DNA from: Pseudomonadota bacterium
GTDB taxonomy: Bacteria; Desulfobacterota; Desulfobacteria; Desulfobacterales; Desulfobacteraceae
Length of the DNA: 5,894 nt
Direction: 5' to 3'
Assembly: GCA_018816605.1 (NCBI GenBank)
Contig: JAHIVS010000058.1
Location: 1 to 5,894, forward strand
The position numbers and the translations under genes were made by a program. Under the pieces are notes generated by a model, which was not told the DNA's origin, ran no database searches, and saw only the letters and a program-made list of their open reading frames with translations. Below, piece by piece: positions 1-5,894 of the stretch. Numbering within the stretch: the stretch's first letter is position 1; the number at the start of each line of letters is the position of its first letter.

Positions 1-543
1 AGAAATATTGTGCCCAACAAGATTGCGGGTTTTCCCGTCCAGTTTTGGAAAATTATTCTTACCCGACAGCTGTCCTAAAATCACGATAAAAATATCGGTG
101 ATATTCAATTCATTGACCAGCACCTGCTCTTTCCATTTTTGGGGCAAGAACTGGGTGACCTGGTACATCATCAGAATGTGGTCCGCCATTTTATCGCAGA
201 CATAAAAATATTGCCGGATCACCTCGGCCAGCTGTTCTCGTTCCTTTGCACTATTGGACAATGCATCTTCCACCGCATTCTGGACCTCCTCGTGGATGGC
301 TTTACAAACCAGATACAGCAGGTCTTCCTTGGAGCTGACATATTCATACAAAGACCCGATGGAAAAATTAGCGGCCTTGGCAATCATCCGGGTGGTGGTC
401 TTATGGTAACCATGTTCGATAAAAAGGGTGACCGTTGAATCGATAATGTGTCGCCGCCGCTCCCGGACCAGTTCCGGATTTTTTATCTGGGTGGGAACCT
501 CTTCACCCGCCATTGGAATTGATTTTATATTCGTTTTTACCAA
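1..543 (-). CDS. TetR/AcrR-family transcriptional repressor (C-terminal end outside window)
   Basis: This is a DNA-binding repressor of the TetR family, probably a dimer whose C-terminal domain binds a small ligand. The visible 181 residues begin with a basic helix (RERRRHIIDS, about residues 27-36), followed by the typical HTH around residues 49-76 with the signature FSIGSLYEYVSSKEDLL. The ligand domain starts after that and is cut by the left edge. I choose a TTG start at 543: AAAGGAG lies 7 bases upstream, and an in-frame TAA lies 12 bases upstream at 556-558. The ATG at 513 has no visible Shine-Dalgarno. The gene is divergent from the DUF2804 gene, and an operator-like palindrome lies 61-78 bases before its start, so autoregulation and control of the neighbour are likely. 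The ligand is unknown. An acyl-CoA-responsive role is possible from the operator's resemblance to FadR-type sites, but this is inference. Confidence 0.9.
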   Translation of the reverse strand, partial: MVKTNIKSIPMAGEEVPTQIKNPELVRERRRHIIDSTVTLFIEHGYHKTTTRMIAKAANFSIGSLYEYVSSKEDLLYLVCKAIHEEVQNAVEDALSNSAKEREQLAEVIRQYFYVCDKMADHILMMYQVTQFLPQKWKEQVLVNELNITDIFIVILGQLSGKNNFPKLDGKTRNLVGHNIS

Positions 544-550
544 ATTTTCA

Positions 551-557
551 CTCCTTT
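551..557 (-). promoter_or_regulatory. Ribosome binding site that fixes the TTG start of the TetR gene
   Basis: AAAGGAG on the minus strand sits 7 bases before the TTG at 541-543. An in-frame stop directly overlaps this site, so translation cannot start much further upstream. The internal ATG at 513 is preceded by an A/T-rich stretch without a Shine-Dalgarno. Confidence 0.75.
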
Positions 558-594
558 AGCGCCTGTTTGCCTCTTTGCCAATTATCCAGGCGCT
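558..594 (-). repeat. Inverted repeat, possible leader hairpin of the TetR mRNA
   Basis: Perfect 8-bp arms AGCGCCTG (558-565) and CAGGCGCT (587-594) flank a 21-base loop. The loop contains TTTGCC twice (566-571 and 574-579). On the minus strand the second arm abuts the AAAGGAG ribosome binding site, so a folded leader could influence initiation. This role is inferred from position only. Confidence 0.45.
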
Positions 595-603
595 CAATGT
601 CCT

Positions 604-621
604 TGAGCGAGCGCTCAGTCA
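604..621. promoter_or_regulatory. Probable TetR-family operator in the divergent spacer
   Basis: The 18-bp near-palindrome TGAGCGAGCGCTCAGTCA is symmetric at 14 of 18 positions, with a perfect GAGCGCTC core (609-616). It keeps the outer TGA...TCA and inner GA....TC spacing of acyl-CoA-responsive FadR-type TetR operators (consensus TGAATGANTANTCATTCA, known from Bacillus). Another GCGCTCA half-site lies at 590-596, 21 bp from the copy at 611-617. The site overlaps a possible minus-strand -10 (TATATG, 620-625), which fits autorepression of the TetR gene. Binding is inferred, not shown. Confidence 0.55.
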
Positions 622-752
622 TATATTTTTTCGCATTTATTCAATGGGTTGTCAAGGAGAATCACCTGTGGTTTGCCACGACCCTTTTCAGTGGATGCAA
701 CCAATATGGGGACAAAAAAGATGGGGGGACATTTTTTTCTTGTCTTAACTTA

Positions 753-800
753 CTCCAACCTGATACAGCCAGAACATGTTGTGCTTGTATCAGGTTGGAG
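753..800. repeat. 48-bp concentric palindrome with perfect 15-bp arms upstream of DUF2804
   Basis: The arms CTCCAACCTGATACA (753-767) and TGTATCAGGTTGGAG (786-800) are perfect complements. The centre at 776.5 coincides with a second palindrome, AACATGTT (773-780). Only the five-base segments between arms and core are largely unpaired. It ends 19 bases before the DUF2804 start and is not followed by a T-run, so it is not a standard terminator. It could be an operator, an mRNA stem-loop controlling translation, or a relic of a REP-like element. Confidence 0.8.
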
Positions 801-810
801 ATAATATTAT

Positions 811-814
811 GGAG
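811..814 (+). promoter_or_regulatory. Ribosome binding site of the DUF2804 gene
   Basis: GGAG lies 5 bases before the ATG at 820. The nearby ATG at 809 is in another frame and soon meets a stop, so 820 is the best start. A second GGAG (797-800) is buried in the right arm of the palindrome. Confidence 0.65.
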
Positions 815-819
815 ATGCT

Positions 820-1863
820 ATGGAGCAACAGAATCAAGTCACCGATCCCTGTGATTTATTGGATAAAAACGGGCTGTTGATAAACCCCGGATATGCGGTC
901 AATCCTTATTGGCGATATGACCGCAAGCAGATTAAGGCAGGTTGGCATCGGGTGAAGGAGTGGGATTATTATTCGGTGATTGCACCGGAAAAGGGATATG
1001 GGATTACATTTACAATTGCGGATCTGGGGTATATCGGGATGGCCGCAATCTGCTGGCTGGACTTCCGGGAAAAAACGTCTTGTCAGATCGATACACTCTC
1101 CTTTCTTCCCATGGGCCGTATCGGACTGCCTGCAACTTCAGACGAGGGATGCAGCAAATTCAAAAACAGCAAGCTGAATTTGCGGTTCGATGTCTCCAAA
1201 GGCGTGCGCCTTTTATCCTTTGAAACAGATAAATTTGTTAATGATAAAGGAGACAAGGGACTCAAAGGAAAACTATTGCTGTCCCAGTATCCGAATATGG
1301 ATAGCATGGCAATTGCCACCTCCTGGGAAGAGAATCGAAACGCCTTTTACTACAACCGGAAAATAAACTGCATGCCAGCAAAAGGATGCGTAACGATTGG
1401 CAATACAAAATATGAATTCACTCCGGGAACCAGTTTTGGTGGGCTTGATTGGGGAAGGGGGAACTGGACATATAAGAATCGATGGTATTGGGGATCCGCT
1501 TCCGGGTTATTGGAGGGAGATTCCTTTGGCTGGAATATCGGTTATGGATTCAGTGACCGTTCGGTCGCCAGTGAAAATATGGTCTTTTTTAAAAACAAAG
1601 CCCATAAACTGGACAAGGTGATATTCCATATGAATACGGATGATTACATGCAGCCGTGGAAGATTACGAGTAATGACAATCGCTTTGAAATGGATTTTAT
1701 ACCCCTGCTGGACAGGCAATCCAGCCTGGACGTCAAACTGATCAAATCGGTTCAACACCAGGTATTCGGTCACTTTACCGGAACGATAATCCTGGATGAC
1801 GGAACCGTGCTAAAGGTAAAAGATTTTTTCGGTTTTGCCGAGGATGTGCTCAATTGGTGGTGA
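820..1863 (+). CDS. DUF2804 family protein
   Basis: This 347-residue protein matches what I know of the DUF2804 family over its whole length. Recognisable conserved stretches are the N-terminal RVKEWDYYSV (residues 44-53), a W/G-rich block around 209-229 (LDWGRGNW and RWYWGSASG), GWNIGYGFSDRSVASENMVF (237-256), HKL (262-264) and the C-terminal VFGHFTG and GFAEDV (315-343). The biochemical function is not established. The fold is probably beta-rich and possibly related to lipocalin-like CrtC/AttH proteins, which is a recollection rather than a result here. No signal peptide or membrane segment is visible, so it is likely cytoplasmic. It lies divergent to a TetR regulator, which probably controls it. 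It appears intact, and the next gene converges on it 62 bases downstream, so it is probably a single-gene transcript. Confidence 0.88.
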   Translation: MEQQNQVTDPCDLLDKNGLLINPGYAVNPYWRYDRKQIKAGWHRVKEWDYYSVIAPEKGYGITFTIADLGYIGMAAICWLDFREKTSCQIDTLSFLPMGRIGLPATSDEGCSKFKNSKLNLRFDVSKGVRLLSFETDKFVNDKGDKGLKGKLLLSQYPNMDSMAIATSWEENRNAFYYNRKINCMPAKGCVTIGNTKYEFTPGTSFGGLDWGRGNWTYKNRWYWGSASGLLEGDSFGWNIGYGFSDRSVASENMVFFKNKAHKLDKVIFHMNTDDYMQPWKITSNDNRFEMDFIPLLDRQSSLDVKLIKSVQHQVFGHFTGTIILDDGTVLKVKDFFGFAEDVLNWW

Positions 1864-1912
1864 TTTAATATGGAGTTCAACATAAGATTTTGGGAGAAAA
1901 TTTCCTGGAGAT

Positions 1913-1954
1913 TATCGGTTAACAATTAGGGCAACAATAGCTTGATAACCGATA
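1913..1954. terminator. Weak inverted repeat at the convergent gene ends
   Basis: TATCGGTTA (1913-1921) and TAACCGATA (1946-1954) form 9-bp perfect arms around a 24-base loop that spans the M50 stop codon. Location between convergent genes suits a bidirectional terminator, but the stem is A/T-rich, the loop is long and no T-run follows on either strand. Confidence 0.25.
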
Positions 1955-2549
1955 GAATCATCAATTGGAAAAAGTTGATTACAGGATTTAGAACACCTAA
2001 ATAAAGCAGTCCGATAATAATAAAAAACCCATATCTTTCGAGGCGGAAAAGGTAATTTTGAATGCGTGGGGAGGCGAAGCCCATCAGGATTTTTGACCCG
2101 TCGAGGGGCGGCAGTGGTATCAAATTAAAAGCGGCCAGGATGATGTTGATCTTTGCAAAATAATAGAGAAGCTGTGCCAGCATACCTGATGGAGAAGGGG
2201 ACAGCAGTTGATCCAAAAAAAGAGCAATAAATGCCAATAACATGTTCGCGATGATCCCTGCGGAAGATACCGCTATCATCCCCTTGCGCCTGTCACGCAA
2301 TTGATTGAAATTCACCGGCACCGGCTTTGCCCAGCCAAAACCAAAAACAAAGAGCATGACGGTGCCCACAGGGTCGAGATGTTTGAGCGGATTGAGACTC
2401 AAACGACCCAGGGACTTGGCTGTCGAATCACCCATACGATAGGCTACCCAGCCATGTGCCAACTCATGAAAAATAATGGCATACATAAGTGGTATGGCGA
2501 TGAGGATGAAGGTAAGCGGATCTTTCAGCAGCAGATTGAGCAGGCCCAT
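1926..2549 (-). CDS. M50 family (site-2 protease type) intramembrane zinc metalloprotease
   Basis: This 207-residue membrane protein belongs to the minimal S2P-like M50 peptidases, which cut substrates within or near the membrane. The zinc-binding and catalytic motif HELAH is at residues 28-32, inside the first hydrophobic segment. It is followed by the family motifs LGRLSLNPLKHLDP (47-60) and FGWAKPVPVN (71-80). The third zinc ligand motif, FNLIPLPPLDGS, spans 141-152 with Asp150. Hydrophobic segments lie around 12-36, 62-72, 92-113, 124-146 and 170-205. No PDZ or CBS domain is present, so it resembles the short YwhC-like group rather than RseP. GGAG lies 7 bases before the ATG. It follows the GNAT fusion gene on the same strand after 137 bases but seems to have its own promoter. 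Substrate unknown. Confidence 0.93.
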   Translation of the reverse strand: MGLLNLLLKDPLTFILIAIPLMYAIIFHELAHGWVAYRMGDSTAKSLGRLSLNPLKHLDPVGTVMLFVFGFGWAKPVPVNFNQLRDRRKGMIAVSSAGIIANMLLAFIALFLDQLLSPSPSGMLAQLLYYFAKINIILAAFNLIPLPPLDGSKILMGFASPRIQNYLFRLERYGFFIIIGLLYLGVLNPVINFFQLMILSVIKLLLP

Positions 2550-2597
2550 GGATTGTCTCCCTATTGGTTATATTTACAAACCTTAAAATACATTTGC

Positions 2598-2615
2598 TGT
2601 TTCATCGATGAAACA
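2598..2615. promoter_or_regulatory. Perfect 18-bp palindrome, putative operator of the M50 gene
   Basis: TGTTTCATCGATGAAACA is an exact palindrome with no spacer. It lies 49 bases before the M50 start codon and directly downstream of a candidate promoter, so a dimeric repressor bound here would block initiation. As an RNA hairpin it has no following U-tract, which argues against it being the terminator of the upstream gene. Confidence 0.5.
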
Positions 2616-2622
2616 CGTTTTA

Positions 2623-2650
2623 TCTATATCAGTATTTATCTCTCCAGCAA
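2623..2650 (-). promoter_or_regulatory. Candidate sigma-70-type promoter for the M50 gene
   Basis: On the minus strand, TTGCTG (2650-2645) and TATAGA (2628-2623) are separated by 16 bases. The predicted start of transcription falls near 2616, at the edge of the 18-bp palindrome. The match is moderate and no other promoter is obvious in the 137-base gap. Confidence 0.4.
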
Positions 2651-2686
2651 ACAGGAACCAACAAGGAGTTTTCCGGCATTGTCTAC

Positions 2687-4705
2687 TTATCCGGGTACGG
2701 TGGCATGGGCAACAAAGATATTTTCCGAAGCAAAGGCTCCTGGTTTCATTAAGGCGTCACGAATCCGGGTAAAAGCTTTTTGGGTGGACAGGTCCCAGTC
2801 GTTCACGCGTTTCAGGTGTTGCTGCTTGAACCCGAATACGATGTCAAAAAACAGTTCGGGCCCCAGCATCTGGGTGGTGACTGGCACGATGTCCACCTGG
2901 ACCTGGGAAAATCCGGTTGCCTGCATATAAGACAAGAGTTTCCGCCCCACATGACGGTCACCGCCAAATCGGGCCTGGGCACTGGCCACCCTTTTTTCCA
3001 CCCCCTGCCATTCCAGAGACTCGGGATGGATAAAGATCGTGCCGTCATCCACATCCAGAACGCAGACAATGCCCCCGGGCCGGGTGACCCGTTTCATTTC
3101 CCCGAGACAATCCATGGGATCGGGAATATGTTGGAACAACAAACGGGCATAGGAAAAATCCATCCCCTGGTCGGGCAGGGGGATCTTCTGGGCCGTTCCT
3201 TCCAGAAAGACGCATCTATCCAAATTCTGCTGTTGGGCCAAGGAAAGCGCAGAGGATCGCAACTCCTGGTCGGGCTCCACACCGATGATCCGGCTGTCGG
3301 GGAAATGGCGGGCCAAGAGCATGGTGGTGATACCGGGTCCTGATCCCAGATCCAGAATCTGGTCCCCATTGCTCAACCCGATTTTTTTCAGGGCATTTAT
3401 CTCCAGGGAATGGGCTATTTTGGCCTGGCAGGTCAGCCGGTCGAATTCTTGTTTTTTATCGGACAGGGTATCAAAATGGTAGGACTCCTCCCTGGCCGTG
3501 GCAATTTTGATCGCATCTGTCCGATGGAGAGCCGGACGGTGAACCCGGGAATCCAGCGGGTCCTCCCGTCCCAGAAGACCCGCCAGGGTGGAATGGACCC
3601 GGGTAAGCCGCCGGGCCAGTACGGTCAACAGATTTTTATAAAGCTGAAGGGCCAGGGGCGGATCCTTTTGACCCAGCCGGTCAAACAGATTTTTCGGAAG
3701 CAGGACGATTTCACTCTCCTCCATGGATTGCAGGATGATGGGATGCCGGACCCGGGTCAGGATGAGCAGCTCCCCAAAAGGTTCTCCCGGGTGGATAACA
3801 TAGATAAAATGGGGGTTGGCTTCATCTCCCATGCCCACCCCCAGTGTGCCGCTGAGCAAAATCCCCATGGCGGCTTCTGTTGTCTGATTGACCTGGAGCA
3901 CTTCACCCCGGGAAAGCCTGACCCGGGGCAAGCGTTCCAGCAAGTGTTCAAAGGATGCCTGGGGGAGCCCTTGAAACAGCTTGGAAATCTGTTCTTCCTG
4001 GTCCGGGGCTGCATGGGCCAATTGTGCCCACAAGGAGCGGATCTTGATAGTGGTAATATCCGGAGAATAAAATTTAGTAAATTGTCCCTTTAACAACCGG
4101 GCAGCCCGGCCCTTGTCGTTATGCTCTGGCGGCAGCAAAAAGTGAAGGGGGCTGCCTGTTTTTTCAAGGTAGTCACGATCATTAATACAACCGATCAGGG
4201 GAACCCGCATTCGTCCGTCCAGTTTAAAATTGGACAGGTAGGGCCGCATACCGATACGGTGATAAAGATTTACCAGGTTGAGCTGACAATAACAGGCAGC
4301 AACGGCCATATCCTGCTCGAACAGGGAACGGAACAGCTCTGCCAACAGCAGTGAGATAACGGTACTGCCCCGGTGGGAAGGAGAAATGGCCAGGCGGGAA
4401 ATAAATACCACCCGTTCCGGGCCGAACAGGGCCGCCAGATCCGCAAACCCCATGGAAGCTGCAAACCCCTGGGACGGGTTTCCCCTGGAAAGCTGATTGA
4501 ACCGGACACAACCGACAATCCGGCCCCCATCATCCAGGGCCATGAAATGATTTGCCCATGGATCATGATCATCTTTGATTTCTAATTTTTCATGGTTGGT
4601 TCCGGGCAGTTCCCGATTAAATTCCATGACCCAGATGCCGTAGAGAAACCGGTACACACTTTCCCTGTCTTGCTCGTCTTTTGGGGTGGTAACCATGATG
4701 TTCAT
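2687..4705 (-). CDS. GNAT acyltransferase - cyclic-nucleotide-binding domain - SAM methyltransferase fusion protein
   Basis: This is a 672-residue soluble three-domain protein. Residues about 10-190 form a GNAT-type fold with the acyl-CoA binding region SRLAISPSHRGSTVISLL (103-120) and LVNLYHRIGMRPY (144-156). The layout, including DDHDPWANHFMALD (45-58), resembles FeeM/LuxI-like N-acyl synthases. Residues about 235-375 are a CRP-type cNMP-binding domain with HPGEPFGELLIL (305-316); it is not followed by a helix-turn-helix. Residues about 420-672 are a class I SAM methyltransferase with motif I ILDLGSGPG (450-458), the acidic VEPD (476-479), MDFSYARLLFQHIPDP (515-530) and RPGG (542-545). The ATG at 4705 overlaps the stop of the kinase gene as ATGA, so the two are translationally coupled; ATG at 4696 is a less likely start. 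Acyl substrate, ligand and methylation target are unknown. Regulation of the enzymes by a bound nucleotide is inferred from architecture. Confidence 0.9.
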   Translation of the reverse strand: MNIMVTTPKDEQDRESVYRFLYGIWVMEFNRELPGTNHEKLEIKDDHDPWANHFMALDDGGRIVGCVRFNQLSRGNPSQGFAASMGFADLAALFGPERVVFISRLAISPSHRGSTVISLLLAELFRSLFEQDMAVAACYCQLNLVNLYHRIGMRPYLSNFKLDGRMRVPLIGCINDRDYLEKTGSPLHFLLPPEHNDKGRAARLLKGQFTKFYSPDITTIKIRSLWAQLAHAAPDQEEQISKLFQGLPQASFEHLLERLPRVRLSRGEVLQVNQTTEAAMGILLSGTLGVGMGDEANPHFIYVIHPGEPFGELLILTRVRHPIILQSMEESEIVLLPKNLFDRLGQKDPPLALQLYKNLLTVLARRLTRVHSTLAGLLGREDPLDSRVHRPALHRTDAIKIATAREESYHFDTLSDKKQEFDRLTCQAKIAHSLEINALKKIGLSNGDQILDLGSGPGITTMLLARHFPDSRIIGVEPDQELRSSALSLAQQQNLDRCVFLEGTAQKIPLPDQGMDFSYARLLFQHIPDPMDCLGEMKRVTRPGGIVCVLDVDDGTIFIHPESLEWQGVEKRVASAQARFGGDRHVGRKLLSYMQATGFSQVQVDIVPVTTQMLGPELFFDIVFGFKQQHLKRVNDWDLSTQKAFTRIRDALMKPGAFASENIFVAHATVPG

Positions 4706-5894
4706 TTTGTCTTTTCCCTGGGATTTGTTGCATCCAACAGACGTCGGATCGAATGATGAAAGGCTTTAATGGAAATCGGTTTCATTAAGAATTCGTCTAT
4801 CATCTCACCTGCGTAGTTGCTTTTGGATATTTTTTCGCTGAACCCGGTGCACAGGATAATAGGAATATCCTGGCGGAGGGACTTGATGCGCCTTGCCAGA
4901 ATGTCTCCGGTCATGTTGGGCATTGTCATGTCGGTGATCACCAGATCAAAGGCTTTGGGATCCTGTTTGAACTCATCCAGGGCTGCCAGGCTATCCACAT
5001 GGGCGGTCACCTGGTAGCCGTATTTTGCCAGAACCTGTTTTCCCATATTAACGATGGAGACTTCATCATCCACGAGCAAAATTCGTTCCGTCCCTCTTTT
5101 AATGGGTATTTCCAAGGTTTCTGCTTTTTTATCGGCAAGAATTGCCTGGGGCAGATAGACATGGAAGGTCGTACCTTGCCCCGGCTCACTGTACACATGA
5201 ATCTCCCCGTTTAACTTTTGAACAATACCGTAGGTAACGGACAATCCGAGACCGGTGCCCTTGCCTTCCGCCTTGGTGGTAAAATAGGGATCGAAAATTT
5301 GCGTTTTGGTTTGGGCATCCATACCATGGCCTGTGTCCGAAACCGTTAACCTGACATAATTCCCATATCCAGACTCCCTAAGCTCTGTGCCATTTCCAGG
5401 TTTCACCTCAATGGCTTCCAAGGTGACTTCAAATTTTCCACTCTGTTTTTGAACGGCGTGGAATGCGTTGGTACAAAGGTTCATGACAATCTGGTGAAGT
5501 TTTGTGGGATCACCGAAAACAGGAGGGCAATCGGGCTGGAGGTTTATCAGAATTTCAATGTCCTTGGGAATAGACGCCCGCAAAAGTATCAACGCCTCTC
5601 GGATGATTTTCTGAAAAGAAACCGCCATGTTTTCCAGATCTGCCTGACGGCTGAAAGTCAGGATTTGCTGGGTCAGATCCCTTGCCCGTTCGGCGGCGTG
5701 ATAAACATTTTCGGCCATGGCATATTGGCTGCTGTCTTTTTCCAAATCCTGAAGGAGCAAATCGGTAAACCCCAAGATGGGAAACAAAATATTATTAAAA
5801 TCATGGGCAATCCCCCCGGCCAGGGTTCCGATGGCCTCCATGCGCTGGAAATGCTGAAGCCTTTTTTCCAGTTTGTCCTTTTCTTCCAGGGCCT
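4702..5894 (-). CDS. Hybrid sensor histidine kinase with C-terminal receiver domain (N-terminus outside window)
   Basis: The visible part starts with a coiled-coil linker (LEEKDKLEKRLQHFQ) leading straight into the HisKA domain, so the ATG at 5841 is internal and the sensor region lies beyond the right edge. Numbered from that ATG, the H-box is TLAGGIAHDFNNIL with phosphoacceptor His13. The HATPase domain has the N-box IVMNLCTNAFHAV (118-130), G1 SDTGHGM (168-174), F-box FDPYFTTK (183-190) and G2 GKGTGLGLS (193-201). The receiver spans about 252-370 with VDDE (257-260), phosphoacceptor Asp304 in VITDMTMP, Thr332 and Lys354. All key residues are present, so both phosphotransfer steps should work. 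No output domain follows the receiver, so it probably passes signals through a separate phosphotransfer protein or acts by contact. The stop overlaps the start of the GNAT-cNMP-methyltransferase gene. Confidence 0.95.
   Translation of the reverse strand, partial: ALEEKDKLEKRLQHFQRMEAIGTLAGGIAHDFNNILFPILGFTDLLLQDLEKDSSQYAMAENVYHAAERARDLTQQILTFSRQADLENMAVSFQKIIREALILLRASIPKDIEILINLQPDCPPVFGDPTKLHQIVMNLCTNAFHAVQKQSGKFEVTLEAIEVKPGNGTELRESGYGNYVRLTVSDTGHGMDAQTKTQIFDPYFTTKAEGKGTGLGLSVTYGIVQKLNGEIHVYSEPGQGTTFHVYLPQAILADKKAETLEIPIKRGTERILLVDDEVSIVNMGKQVLAKYGYQVTAHVDSLAALDEFKQDPKAFDLVITDMTMPNMTGDILARRIKSLRQDIPIILCTGFSEKISKSNYAGEMIDEFLMKPISIKAFHHSIRRLLDATNPREKTK

Larger units (their letters stand above)
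544..819. other. Divergent intergenic region between TetR and DUF2804 genes
   Basis: No credible gene is seen here. The left half carries the TetR leader hairpin and operator. The centre (about 706-744) has two short G-rich direct repeats, ATGGGGACA (706-714) and ATGGGGGGACA (721-731), and a weak A/T-rich imperfect stem (GACAA at 711-715 with TTGTC at 740-744). The right part holds the long palindrome at 753-800. A minus-strand TTGACA (650-655) is present but has no well-spaced -10. I could not identify a convincing plus-strand promoter. Confidence 0.7.

Noticed and set aside
753..800. Rho-independent terminator
   Set aside because: There is no T-run after either arm and no gene reading into it from the plus strand side.
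513..854. 113-codon plus-strand open frame in the divergent spacer
   Set aside because: It spans the operator and the large palindrome and overlaps the start of the DUF2804 gene; no ribosome binding site or motif supports it.
2301..2930. 209-codon plus-strand open frame
   Set aside because: It runs antisense across the M50 gene, the intergenic gap and the 3' end of the fusion gene, and its composition is unlike a protein family I know.
2780..3343. 187-codon plus-strand open frame
   Set aside because: Antisense to the methyltransferase domain, which is well supported by SAM-binding motifs.
3410..4093. 227-codon plus-strand open frame
   Set aside because: It lies entirely antisense inside the cNMP and adjoining coding region of the fusion gene, whose minus-strand frame has clear domains; the antisense translation has no recognisable motifs.
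5839..5841. ATG as the true start of the histidine kinase
   Set aside because: The same frame stays open to the window edge and encodes a coiled-coil typically found before HisKA, so the gene begins outside the window.

Overview
The window looks like a chromosomal segment of an anaerobic, deltaproteobacterial-type organism, most likely Desulfobacterota near Desulfobacteraceae. That placement is inferred from gene style: a hybrid sensor kinase, a DUF2804 protein, a TetR regulator with a FadR-like operator, and a large multi-domain protein joining GNAT, cNMP-binding and methyltransferase modules. No marker gene fixes the taxonomy. Five protein-coding genes are supported, two of them cut by the window edges. 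I found no RNA genes, CRISPR arrays or intact mobile elements.

Left part (1-1863): a TetR-family repressor on the minus strand runs off the left edge. It is divergent from a plus-strand gene for a complete DUF2804 protein. The 276-bp divergent spacer is rich in symmetry. It holds a TetR-type operator (604-621) with a third half-site two helical turns away, a stem-loop next to the repressor's Shine-Dalgarno, and a 48-bp concentric palindrome with perfect 15-bp arms just before the DUF2804 ribosome binding site.

Middle (1926-2686): a minimal M50 site-2-protease-type membrane metalloprotease lies on the minus strand, convergent with the DUF2804 gene. It seems to have its own promoter, with a perfect 18-bp palindrome at the predicted transcription start.

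Right part (2687-5894): a minus-strand operon holds a hybrid histidine kinase/receiver (5' end outside the window). It overlaps by four bases (ATGA) a 672-residue protein made of an N-terminal GNAT or autoinducer-synthase-like acyltransferase, a central CRP-type cyclic-nucleotide-binding fold and a C-terminal SAM-dependent methyltransferase. My reading is that the kinase senses a signal while the fusion protein makes or modifies a small molecule or target under ligand control. This operon is the best candidate for an undescribed system. The domain calls are solid; the substrate, ligand and link to the kinase are inference.
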